This document shows, piece after piece, positions 40,233 to 49,559 of a stretch of 64,000 nt of DNA. Source of the stretch: Saitoella complicata NRRL Y-17804 (taxonomy: Eukaryota > Ascomycota > Saitoellomycetes > Saitoellales > Saitoellaceae); contig NW_017566995.1 in NCBI RefSeq assembly GCF_001661265.1, positions 124,001-188,000 on the forward strand, in the 5' to 3' direction. The translations under genes were made by a program, and so were the position numbers. The notes under the pieces are model-generated. The model was given only the letters and a program-made list of their open reading frames with translations, was not told where the DNA came from and made no database searches. Numbering within the stretch: position 1 is the stretch's first letter; each line of letters opens with the position of its first letter.

Positions 40233-41564
40233 CTACTCCTCCCTGCTAACCAACGCCTTCTTCCTCTCCGGCACCCTCTCCTTACTCCCAACACTATTTG
40301 CCTCATGCTTCCTCCTATTCTCGTCCTTCCTTCTCGCCCCCTCCTCCTCAACCCTCTTAATCCCTCCCGCCTTCTTAACAACCCCCGGTACTCTCCGATG
40401 TCTCGCAATCCGCCTGATCTCGGGCATATGCGCATACCGTTCCTTAAGTTTCTCTCTGTATTCCTGCGCGACACGTTCACGAGAGGTGAGGACGTGTTGA
40501 CGGGATGAAGCGTGGGAACGCCAGATACGGATGTTACCGTCGTCTGAGCCGGAGAGGACGGAGGAGGAGTCCATGGTGAAAATTGTTGAGAAGACGCGCT
40601 GCATGCGTTTTGTGTGGTAGACGTCGCGCGAGCGACCTTCTCTTGCCTTCCATAACCGGACTGTGCGGTCGTAGGATCCCGTGACAATTTCTTGTCCGGT
40701 GGGGGAGTAGTCGACCGATAGGACTGCCGCAACGTGATCTTTGAGCACGTTGAGTGCACGAGAGAGTTTTCGCATATCGAAGATATACACATTGTGGTCT
40801 TCGCTCGCGGCGGCAAAGTTGAATGCTTCCATTGGGTTCCACGCGATACTGTTCACGCGGAGCTGCATTGTGAGTTTTTGCAGGGGAGAGGTGGTTCGAG
40901 TATCGTAGAGGATGAGAGTTCGGTCCGTTCCGGCGGACGCGAGGACGCTGGTTTCGGTTTGGTTGTAGGCGACGGTGTTGATGGTGTCTGCACCCCACTC
41001 GAGTGTACTCACCGGTGCGGACCGGTTGTGGTTCCAGAGGTGTACGACGTTCGATGCGGTTGCGAAGACTGGATCAGAGCGATGATGCGAGATTGAGTTG
41101 AATGCTGCTGGACCCATGTACATCGTCATCGGATCTTTCGACAAGCTGGAAGTGTCCCATAGTTTGACCGTCTTATCCGCCGCACAAGACAAGATATTCC
41201 CCTCAGGCGTATACGCCAATCCCTTCACAATCCCATCATGCGCCCTCACACTAAACGCCTCCTCCCTACTCCCCACATCCCAATGCTTAATCTCCCCATC
41301 ACCACTCCCACTCACAACTCTCCCCAACCGTCGCGGATCTTTGGCAATGGTGTAGACGCCGTCGATGTGCCCGTCGCCGAGTTGGCCGATGAATGGTTGA
41401 GCAAACATGCGTTCCATTTTGGTGGCATTGAGGGCGCGGGTGTATTCTCGGGCTTTTTCGAAGGGGTGAAGGTCTGGGTCGAGGTTGCGAGGGACAGAGG
41501 CGATGTCGGAGGACCGGGACGGGAGGTAGGTGTCTGCAGAGCGAGAGAGGGCTTTGACTTTCAT
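40233..41564 (-). CDS. SOF1: U3 snoRNP / SSU processome WD40 protein (DCAF13)
   Basis: Needed for 18S rRNA processing in the nucleolus. Intronless, 443 residues from ATG 41564 (MKVKALSRSADTYLPSRSSD), a start strongly conserved in Sof1. FEKAREYTRALNATKMERMF precedes a seven-blade WD40 propeller (residues about 60-350; for example VVSGSGDGEIKHWDV, TGSYDRTVRLWKA, SGSDDGNIRIWRSHAS). The Sof1 C-terminal domain follows (YREKLKERYAHMPEIRRIAR, HRRVPGVVKKA) with a basic tail. The frame stays open upstream of the ATG, but that stretch lies in the shared promoter with NPR3. Confidence 0.96.
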   Translation of the reverse strand: MKVKALSRSADTYLPSRSSDIASVPRNLDPDLHPFEKAREYTRALNATKMERMFAQPFIGQLGDGHIDGVYTIAKDPRRLGRVVSGSGDGEIKHWDVGSREEAFSVRAHDGIVKGLAYTPEGNILSCAADKTVKLWDTSSLSKDPMTMYMGPAAFNSISHHRSDPVFATASNVVHLWNHNRSAPVSTLEWGADTINTVAYNQTETSVLASAGTDRTLILYDTRTTSPLQKLTMQLRVNSIAWNPMEAFNFAAASEDHNVYIFDMRKLSRALNVLKDHVAAVLSVDYSPTGQEIVTGSYDRTVRLWKAREGRSRDVYHTKRMQRVFSTIFTMDSSSVLSGSDDGNIRIWRSHASSRQHVLTSRERVAQEYREKLKERYAHMPEIRRIARHRRVPGVVKKAGGIKRVEEEGARRKDENRRKHEANSVGSKERVPERKKALVSREE

Positions 41565-41687
41565 CTTGGGCTGTGCTTGTGTGGTGTTATGAGGTGAGGG
41601 AATGGATGGAACGGAGCTGGAGGAGCCGAGAGAACTAAGTAACAGTCCGAGGTGAGAATCAAGGAGGCCCAAGATTTGAAGCTCGAC

Positions 41688-41696
41688 TTGCAATTG
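41688..41696. promoter_or_regulatory. TTGCAATTG motif in the SOF1/NPR3 divergent promoter
   Basis: Copy near the middle of the 286-base gap between the SOF1 (41564, -) and NPR3 (41851, +) start codons. Confidence 0.4.
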
Positions 41697-41850
41697 GTAC
41701 TGTAGAGCCGGTGTTTCCGAAATCTGTCATCGATTAAGGTTTATCGGACCTTCAAGGGTTGCAGGCAAAATCTGAGTGGCGAAGCGTGGCGCATGAGGGC
41801 CCCCACAATTCAACGTTACATTCGCCGGCGTACACGACCGTTCAGGCGAG

Positions 41851-43902
41851 ATGCCGTCCAGTGATCCAACATCGCTCCTGGCCGTTCTCTTCGTCACCAA
41901 CTCTTCCTCCGGCACAAACCTCGTCTACCACTATCCTCCCCGCCCCGAAGTCGTCGCGAGGTCCTTCACGCGTTCGAAGTCTTCCTCGACTACGAGTTCG
42001 AGTACGAGCTCGAGCTCAGATGAAGGCGATGCAAGTGATTCAGATAATGGGGTGACGAGCTCGGATCGGAAGACGGTTAGGTCGAGGGCTAGTCAGAATT
42101 TTACGCCGAGTCCGTTGGAGGATCCGGGGAATGTTGGGCCACCTGCGACACCGCTCGGGAACCAGACGAATGTGAAGCAGCTGTATAAACAGCCATGGGA
42201 TACGGTTCTGGGTTTCGATTCTTATCTGTTGGCGGATCTGTTAAGTCCGCTGAGTGTTATGTGTGATACGAAGTTCGAGTTGGCGCTGGATGAGTTGATT
42301 TTTTTGGGACATCCGTGCCATGTGCGGCCGGATGGGACTTGGAGTCGGAAGAAGCATAAGAAGAAGGAGAAGGGCAAGCCGGAGACGATACACGAGGAAC
42401 AGAGTGATGATGAGAAGAAGGTTGGTGGGTTGCTGATGTTCCATTTGGTTTTCGTCATGAATTCTTTAATTACGACAAATGAGACGGAAACGAGAGCGGC
42501 GGTATCGGATATGTACGATCATATCGTGACAAAGATGACGAGTGCCTTGAAGTTCGAACAGGCAAGATGTGGATACGTCGCACGCGAATCGGAGAAGATC
42601 ATGAGCCTACGAGAAAAGGCGACGTCGACGGAGACCTCGTACAATGACCTCTGGCAGCAAATCGTACGGGCGAGCAATCTTGCAGCAACGATGGCGAGTA
42701 TATTCGACAGTATCGCCGCACATTCTGTCGCGCATATCAACGTCAACTCGGCGATCGACCTATGCCTACAAATCCCGCTGGTCATATACTCGCCCCACCT
42801 TCCCGTCGACCCTGATTCATACTCGATCAATGCGCCGTTGTTGACGACGAGTACACTCGCGCTTACGTTCCACGGTTCGATCCAGGATCACTTGGACGTT
42901 GAGGAGAGTGTCGATCCACTCATCACCCCCCACTTCGGACTCCTCCTCGTCGACGAACCACAAAAGATCTTACAGGATTTGCCGCCGGCGGATTCGAATA
43001 GTGTATTGGCACAATTCGTCAAAAACGTCAAACCGACCCAAAGTTTCCTGCAAGTCGCTACGGGAATGGGCGTACCCGTGAGAGATGTCGTCGTTCTCGC
43101 CGGCCACCTCTGCCGCTGGCGAAGAGGGCGGGTGGTAGTCCCCCTCCACCCCCGCAACATCTACATCGTCTCCCCCACCGCCAATATGCGCAAACTAGCC
43201 GCGCACATCCCACTCTTCAAACGGCTTTTTCCTACCCTCCCTTCCCTTCCCTACTTGTTGGCGCTTTTCTCGGGGAAACCGAGACCGTACTCGACGTTTA
43301 TTCCGACGAGGGATCATAGGGGGATTTATTTGGAGGTGCTGACGTGGCTTGTTAGGGAGAATTGGGTGTGTGAGTTGAAGAATTTTGTGTGGGTTAAGGT
43401 TGGGGCGGAGGTTAAGAGGGCGGTGAGGGAGCAGATGAGGAGGGCTGCGAGGGAAGCCAAGGATGCTAAGAATAAGTCGGAAGCAGCAGAAGTTGAGGTT
43501 GCTGAAGGGGCGGAGGTGGAGTCCGCTGAGAAAGTCAATGATGGATCAGAGAAGAAGGAGCAGAAGGAGAAGGCTCGAGTGGAAGGTGATGCTTCATCCA
43601 CCACAAACGAAGCTGCCGAAGCCGACCCCGACGATGACAACGAAGAAGAAGACCTGGAAGATCTGCAGGACTCCATCATCCCCGACCCCGCCCGCGCAAC
43701 CTCCCTCGAACGCGCCTGGCTCGAATACATCGCCTCCACAAAACCTCCCGAGATCGCAGCCCTCTTCGACCGAATCGTCAAGTATTTTAATGGGAAACAT
43801 GCGGTGGAGAAGGTTGCGCTTAGGGAGGGGATCACGCGGAGGGAGGTTAGGAGGGTGTTGGCGGGGATGGAGGGGGATATGGTTGTTGTTATGCATTGGT
43901 AG
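41851..43902 (+). CDS. NPR3: Nitrogen permease regulator 3, SEACIT/GATOR1 subunit
   Basis: With Npr2 and Iml1 it inhibits TORC1 at the vacuole when amino acids are scarce. Intronless, 683 residues. The N terminus (SLLAVLFVTNSSSGTNLVYHYPP) begins the longin-like roadblock fold. A Ser/Asp-rich insert separates it from PWDTVLGFDSYLLADLLSPL and KFELALDELIFLGHPCH, both NPR3 signatures. FHLVFVMNSL, the winged-helix region (DVVVLAGHLCRWRRGRVVVPLH, SPTANMRKLAAHIP), and the C-terminal FDRIVKYFNGKHAVEKVALREG match too. An acidic, low-complexity insert lies at about residues 540-620. The gene converges on IMP1 with only about 140 bases between stop codons. Confidence 0.95.
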   Translation: MPSSDPTSLLAVLFVTNSSSGTNLVYHYPPRPEVVARSFTRSKSSSTTSSSTSSSSDEGDASDSDNGVTSSDRKTVRSRASQNFTPSPLEDPGNVGPPATPLGNQTNVKQLYKQPWDTVLGFDSYLLADLLSPLSVMCDTKFELALDELIFLGHPCHVRPDGTWSRKKHKKKEKGKPETIHEEQSDDEKKVGGLLMFHLVFVMNSLITTNETETRAAVSDMYDHIVTKMTSALKFEQARCGYVARESEKIMSLREKATSTETSYNDLWQQIVRASNLAATMASIFDSIAAHSVAHINVNSAIDLCLQIPLVIYSPHLPVDPDSYSINAPLLTTSTLALTFHGSIQDHLDVEESVDPLITPHFGLLLVDEPQKILQDLPPADSNSVLAQFVKNVKPTQSFLQVATGMGVPVRDVVVLAGHLCRWRRGRVVVPLHPRNIYIVSPTANMRKLAAHIPLFKRLFPTLPSLPYLLALFSGKPRPYSTFIPTRDHRGIYLEVLTWLVRENWVCELKNFVWVKVGAEVKRAVREQMRRAAREAKDAKNKSEAAEVEVAEGAEVESAEKVNDGSEKKEQKEKARVEGDASSTTNEAAEADPDDDNEEEDLEDLQDSIIPDPARATSLERAWLEYIASTKPPEIAALFDRIVKYFNGKHAVEKVALREGITRREVRRVLAGMEGDMVVVMHW

Positions 43903-44045
43903 GTTTAAGGGAGGGTGGTGGGGTGACGATGGTAGAAATGATACCCGTGATATAACCGAAATGCAATCTAAACTCCGTTGAACGCCATCAATGCCATGAG
44001 ACTTCCTGTTCATGCTTCACTTTTCCGACTCGATGAAAGTGGAAA

Positions 44046-44590
44046 TCACTCGTCAACAAGATGTAGAGCGTTTCGTATAGGTTCGGGCCATTGTAGTTTT
44101 ACGAATGAGAGTTTGTGAGTTGCTTTGCCGAGAACCAAAGCGAGGGGTATCGGTCCCATCTGTCGTGAATCCCACGAGTTGGAAAGGTTGTTGCCTAGCA
44201 TACACTCATTAGCAACGACACGAAACATCATGGGCATCACGTACCCGTAACCCACACATGCCCCGGCGGCACCCGCAAATACTCCCTCATATTCCGACTC
44301 GGATCCATACACACCAAATCCCCACCCATCCCAATAACCGTCTTCGCCATCCTCACCCCGGGATCATCCGGACTCTTCACCACGACAACATCCCCTATCC
44401 GGATATTCCGTCCATACATGTAGTGCCATTTATTGATCACGAGCATATCGCCGGCCATGCTGAGGGTTGGAAGCATTGAGCTGCCGGCGCATGGTTGTGT
44501 TTCGAGGACGTATTCTTTGAAGAGGTGGAGGGCGCAGGCGCCTTGTACGGCTGTGAAGAGGAGGAGGCGGCGGTACTGCCGGGGGGGCAT
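44046..44590 (-). CDS. IMP1: Mitochondrial inner membrane protease subunit 1
   Basis: Signal-peptidase-like Ser/Lys protease that trims presequences on the intermembrane-space side. Exons 44590-44245 and 44194-44046 (164 residues). Short N-terminal helix (LLLFTAVQGACALHLFKEYV), catalytic Ser in AGSSMLPTL (Ser38), catalytic Lys in VRMAKTVIGMGGDLV (Lys83), then HVWVTGNNLSNSWDSRQMGP, the conserved box IV, rebuilt by the intron. Start at MPPRQYRR; the frame is open upstream but runs into promoter sequence with a CACGTG. The size is close to yeast Imp1 (190). Confidence 0.94.
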
Positions 44591-44634
44591 TGTGGGGGGT
44601 CGAGGAGGAGGAGTAACGTAGACTTCTCGGGAAG

Positions 44635-44640
44635 CACGTG
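44635..44640. promoter_or_regulatory. CACGTG E-box
   Basis: Single CACGTG in the 247-base divergent promoter between IMP1 and PSY2, 45 bases before the IMP1 ATG, next to TGACGTCG, a CRE-like core. Confidence 0.4.
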
Positions 44641-44837
44641 CCTGACGTCGACGGGCGACACGCACGGGCTCAGGCTGCTGCACACCAACACCGCGAGGGC
44701 TCCCGACGCTGTACACCACCACCACCGCCTGGACACCTGGAGAGGAGCATTCATCGCCGACGCGTAACGACACGGACGCATACACCCCCGTCATCGCCCA
44801 TTCCAAATCCGCTGTTGGTCGACGTGAACAGGGCGCG

Positions 44838-47523
44838 ATGTCCCTCGACGTTCCCTCGGCCCAGTTTCGGGTGAAGGTATACCAACTAAAAGACGATAAT
44901 TGGGATGATAAAGGGACGGGGCATTGTACCGGGCTGATAGAGAATGTGCGCGCGTCATTCTCATTTTTCTAGGGCTGTTGCTGATGCGTTGGGACAGGAT
45001 GAAGCATGGTTTTATGTGCGGAGTGAGAATGACCCGAAGGAGATGTTGTTGAAGAGTAGGATCTTGAGGGAGGATGTGTATCAGAAGCAGCAAGGTACAA
45101 AGTATGCGTCTTGTCGTCTTGAGTCTGCTGACGCGCCGTGTACAGAAACCTTGATAGTGTGGACCGAAGCCAACGGGGAGGATATGGCCTTGTCATTCCA
45201 AGAAGCGGATGGATGCGCAGAGATATGGTACGTGAGATTAAGCGCGTGATGAGCAAGGCTGACTCTCTCGTACAGGAACTACATCACCAACGTCCAACGA
45301 CACATGTACCAATCCAACCTCGCTGACGACATCCTCTCCGACGAAGCAGAAGGCGCAATCTCATCCCCCGTCCACCTCCCTGCCGCAGAAATCGGTAACC
45401 TCCAAGAAATCGAAAACCGCGTCCTCATGGCCTCGCACTCCATCAAACAACGCGAATCACTGGCGAAGTTCGTGCTGCAGGAAGATTATATCGCGAAGCT
45501 CGTGCCGTTGTTGGAGATGTTGGAGGATTTGGAGAGTTTGAGTGATCTACACCGGTTGTGTAATATCATGAAAGTACTGATTTTGATAAATGACGCGAGT
45601 ATCTTTGAGGTGATACTCAAGGATGAGAATATCTTGGGTGTTGTAGGGATCTTGGAGTATGATCCTGACTTCCCGGGACATAAGGCGAATCATCGGAAAT
45701 ATTTGTCGGATCCGGTGAGGTTCAAACAGGTTGTGGAGATTGAGAACCCTGAGATTCGGAGGAAGATTCATCAGACGTTCAGGCTGCAGTATTTGAAGGA
45801 TGTTGTGCTGGCACGCATTCTTGATGACAATACGTTTTCGCTGCTGAACTCACTCATTTTCTTCAACCAGGTCGATATTGTGCAACACCTACAATCAAAC
45901 TCGAAGTTTCTCACGGAGTTGTTTGGAATATTCAAGAGTGATCCCCTGCAAGATCCGTCGAGAAAAGCGGATGGAGTGCGGTTTATTCAGCAATTTTGCC
46001 AGATTGCGAAACAGCTGCAGAGTCCGGCACGGACGGGGTTGTATACTACGTTCGTGAATCATGGGTTGTTTGGGGTGATTGACTACGCGCTCTTGCACGA
46101 AGACCCCGGGATCAGAATAGCGGGGACGGATGTCGTGATGGCGATTATCGATCATGATCCCACGCTTATTCGGAGTTTCATATTGAAGCAGGATGCGGAT
46201 AAGGAGGAAACGAAGAGTTTGACGGATACGCTGATGGAGCTGGCACACACCGAGAAAGACTTGGGTGTCAAGGCGTTGATCGCGGAGGCGATCCGGGTGC
46301 TAGTCGATCCGGCTGCGGGACCCCTGCCTGAGGGTCAAGCGAAACCGACGAATGAGTTTGTGTTGAGGCAGAGGGTTGAGGATCCCGAGGCGGACAAGTT
46401 CTTGCAGTTCTTCTATGATAACTGCGCGACGAAATTGATGGTGCCGTTGATGGAGATCGATGAGCGTGTGGAGACGTTGGAGTTGAGCCAGGACCGGAGT
46501 GCGCTGTTTACGCATCTTTGTGAGTTGTTGTGCTTCTTTTTGAGGTTTCATACGTTTCGGAGTAAATACTTTGTTCTGAGCTCGAATATCTCGGCAAAGG
46601 TTGGGGCACTCTTCAAAAGTTCGGAAAAGCACGTCAAACTCGCCGCACTACGGTATTTCCGGACGTGTATCGGGTTAAACGACGAGTTCTATAAACGGCA
46701 TCTCATCAAGAACAACCTCTTTGCGCCGATTATCGAGACGTTCATAAGTACTGGCACGCGGTATAATATGCTCAACTCGGCGTGTTTGGAATTTTTTGAG
46801 TTTATTAGGAAGGAGGCGATGAAGAATGTCATCATACACATCGTGGAAAATTTTGGGGAGAGATTGAGGGAGGTGAAGTATGTGGAGACGTTTGAGCAGT
46901 TGATGGCGAGGTATGAGCAGTTTAAGGAGAAGCCTGGGGTTGGGGCTGGGGATGGTGGTGAGGGGGGGACGACGGAGGGAGCGCAGCAGATGGAGACGAG
47001 GACAACGGATGGGAGGTGGCAGAGTGTTAAACCGCCGGATGCGCAGGAGGAGGATTACTTTAATAATGATGATGAGATGGAGAAGAAGACGGCGAAAACG
47101 GAAACCCCACCGACTGCGCCGGATACGGAGGGTGAGCCGGCGACGACTGAATCCCCCGCGACGGAAGATTTGGGGATCTCGGTGGTTGATGTGTTACCGC
47201 CAGATAGGCTTAGCGAGAAGAGACGGAGAGAGGAGGAGGATGAGGAGGATCAGTTGGGGTTGTTGTCGAGAGGGGCGAAGAGGACGGCGAGTCCGCAGTC
47301 GGTGAAGGCTGTTAATACGCCGTCGCCTAGTAAAGAAGGTAGGCCGGCGAGTGCGGATGGAAGTCCGACGCCGGGGCCGAAGAAGATTGTGTTTAGCTTC
47401 GGAAAGGTTGCTGGGACGATTGCGAAGGCGGTCGCTGGTACCGGTGCTGAAGGGGTGGATGCGGAAGAGAAAGATGAGGCACCACCGCCGCAGGAGACAG
47501 TAAGCGAGGAGAAGAAAGAGTAG
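44838..47523 (+). CDS. PSY2: Protein phosphatase 4 regulatory subunit 3
   Basis: Targets the PP4 catalytic subunit to substrates such as phosphorylated histone H2A and Rad53 after DNA damage. Exons 44838-44945, 44998-45094, 45146-45227, 45276-47523 (844 residues). The N-terminal EVH1-like domain is spread over the first three exons: [75 protein letters not shown]. All three introns restore this domain exactly. The SMK-1 domain (about 150-350; [20 protein letters not shown]) and Armadillo-like repeats follow, including [18 protein letters not shown]. The C-terminal quarter is acidic, disordered, with a basic KRRREEED patch that may serve nuclear import. Confidence 0.96.
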
Positions 47524-48082
47524 CTGAACGGTTTTAGACTTTTGCTCATATCATTGCTTAATTATTGCAGGTGGGAGTATACATTGGGCCCTGGGATATG
47601 GGATCTGGATTTGGATCTTGGGATTTTGGAGGGATAGTTGTCTTGAGTATTGATAGTGGGTGGGCGCATTAGCAGATGAGGACGACGAATCGAAGTTATA
47701 CTTCTGTCATTTCAACTGTCGTGCTTCAAGGTTTTGATGTTTGACTCTATCAGGGCTACATGTACATGCGCACGGCTATATATGACCACGACATGCAACA
47801 TTCCCAATGTCGGCCAAGGCCATCGATCGTCAGTTCCGCTGCTTGCTTGAGTAAAGTTTTGAAGTGAAAGGACCCTATAGGTTCTACATCGTCGTCATCT
47901 TGAAGATGCTCGGACCTCCTCAACCCCAAACTGTCTATGCTCAACACTCAGGGGGACGATGAATGTCCGTGCACTGCTCTGATATCCAGTTGCCCCAAAC
48001 CTGCTCGTATACCATCTCACAGCATCTCCCAAAATCGTAGCAAACAACAATCTTACCCGACGAGCAGTTGAAGGGCAACACG
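47524..48082. other. Intergenic, PSY2 to small orphan
   Basis: About 560 bases; presumed PSY2 3' end, then promoter of the orphan. No coding frame convinces. Confidence 0.5.
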
Positions 48083-48544
48083 ATGTCAACACAAACCTCA
48101 CTCGCACCGTCTCCCACGCCTACGACGCATCCCTCACGGACTCCTTCTCGGTCGGGAAAACTCCAGACTATCACGCCCGAGCAGTTACCGGCCAGTCTTG
48201 ACTTGGGTATTACATTGGGATTGCAGACATTGCGGCTTGGCGAAGGAATGGAGTTTCGGCGTTCGGCGTCACCTGGCCATGTGGGTGGGTTTGGAAGTCA
48301 TTTGTCGGCGTTCAACTCGGAGGATAGTGGGGTGTTACTACACGGACAAGGACAAGCCCAACAACTTGAGATGGGTGAGGGTCAGCAGCAGAGACCGGGT
48401 GCGAAGAGACAGTTGAGTATTCAGAGTCTTGCTGGGCGACATGGAGAGGGCGGGCGGATGTCGAAAGGGCTGTGGTTGACTGGGTATGTTCCTTATGAAA
48501 AGATTTATTCCGTTTACTGGGCACTTACAAAAAGAGAAGATTAA
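48083..48544 (+). CDS. Small orphan protein, 3' end uncertain
   Basis: 153 residues if unspliced; I recognise no family. It starts MSTQTSLAPSPTPTTHPSRT, then LQTITPEQLPASLDLGITLG, an orderly segment, then Gln/Gly-rich text and RQLSIQSLAGRHGEGG. A good donor (GTATGT) lies at 48484 and an AAAAAG acceptor at 48534, but that splice ends the frame at once. Downstream there is an acidic frame to 48680 ending GSDDEDKENMIE. Joining to it in frame needs a weaker acceptor near 48604. So either the gene ends at 48544 or it extends to 48680. The KEN-type tail would fit an APC/C-controlled protein, but this is a guess. Confidence 0.5.
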   Translation: MSTQTSLAPSPTPTTHPSRTPSRSGKLQTITPEQLPASLDLGITLGLQTLRLGEGMEFRRSASPGHVGGFGSHLSAFNSEDSGVLLHGQGQAQQLEMGEGQQQRPGAKRQLSIQSLAGRHGEGGRMSKGLWLTGYVPYEKIYSVYWALTKRED

Positions 48545-48680
48545 TTCTGACGACTCGGATATGTCCTACGAAACCTCCCCGGCTACATATACGGCCCCAT
48601 CGAGTGAAGCTGGTGAAAGGATGGATGTGGAACAGGAATATGGGTCAGACGATGAGGATAAGGAGAATATGATTGAGTGA

Positions 48681-49559
48681 AACAATTCTCCGATGTTACT
48701 TCAGCTTGAGATCTCAGTTGGTGGATCCTTTATAAACAGCTTCTGGCTACAAAACCGAATTTTCGTCATGACTTGAACTTTCACACGTGCGGGGCTCATG
48801 GATTCGCCGGGATCAGCAAAAAGTTGTAGACCCCGAGAACAAAAACCCTTAGTACTCGACGACTAAAGGTCTAGGATTGATGGTTGAAGTCGATCCTGAG
48901 CCAGGTCAACGGATCACGTACAGGTAAACACCAAACCCTTGGTGTTTGACAGCTGGTGATGGTCGACGTCAAGAGGGAAGCGTGTCTACTGGTTCCGATG
49001 AGCGCCTATAATACGGCCTCATTTGGGTGACGTCTGGTGCTTTGTGCGCTCTGAGAGATGGGTGTGTGCGGCATGCACCGTGAGGTCATACCGTGCAAGA
49101 GTCCGAGGACGGGTATTCGGAACAGCCGGCAAAACGAGCTTTTCCATTCTCTTCTAGCAGAAACGTTTTCCCTTCGAAACCTTGCTCTTTTCTCGGTTGT
49201 CGGCATCTTCGCTGATTGGAGCGCGCACACCAGCAATCCCCAGTCGACAGCAGGCAGCAGGCAGCTCAGCCTCAACACCCAGCGACTGTGGAGGTGAAAT
49301 AATACCGCCCTCTCATCCCCGTCCCATCGCATTCCCATCACAGGACAACGACCTCTACGAACTACGAACAAGGAGATGAGAACATAGTTGAGGAGTTTGT
49401 GATTCAAACTTTCCTCTAGCTGGTGATCGCCTCACGTTAACGCAAAAACGAATCGGAGTACTTTCTATCTTATCTTATTCGACGACGCTCGATCGACTCA
49501 TCGCACGGCAACGCTGGCGATCAACCGTTTTTTTGGGTTGACTTCGTAAAAGTCAAGTC
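48681..49559. other. Long upstream region of the Hal-type kinase
   Basis: About 880 bases without a credible gene; it includes CACGTG at 48784-48789 and short ATG-started frames that could act as upstream ORFs. Probably promoter and long 5' leader. Confidence 0.5.
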
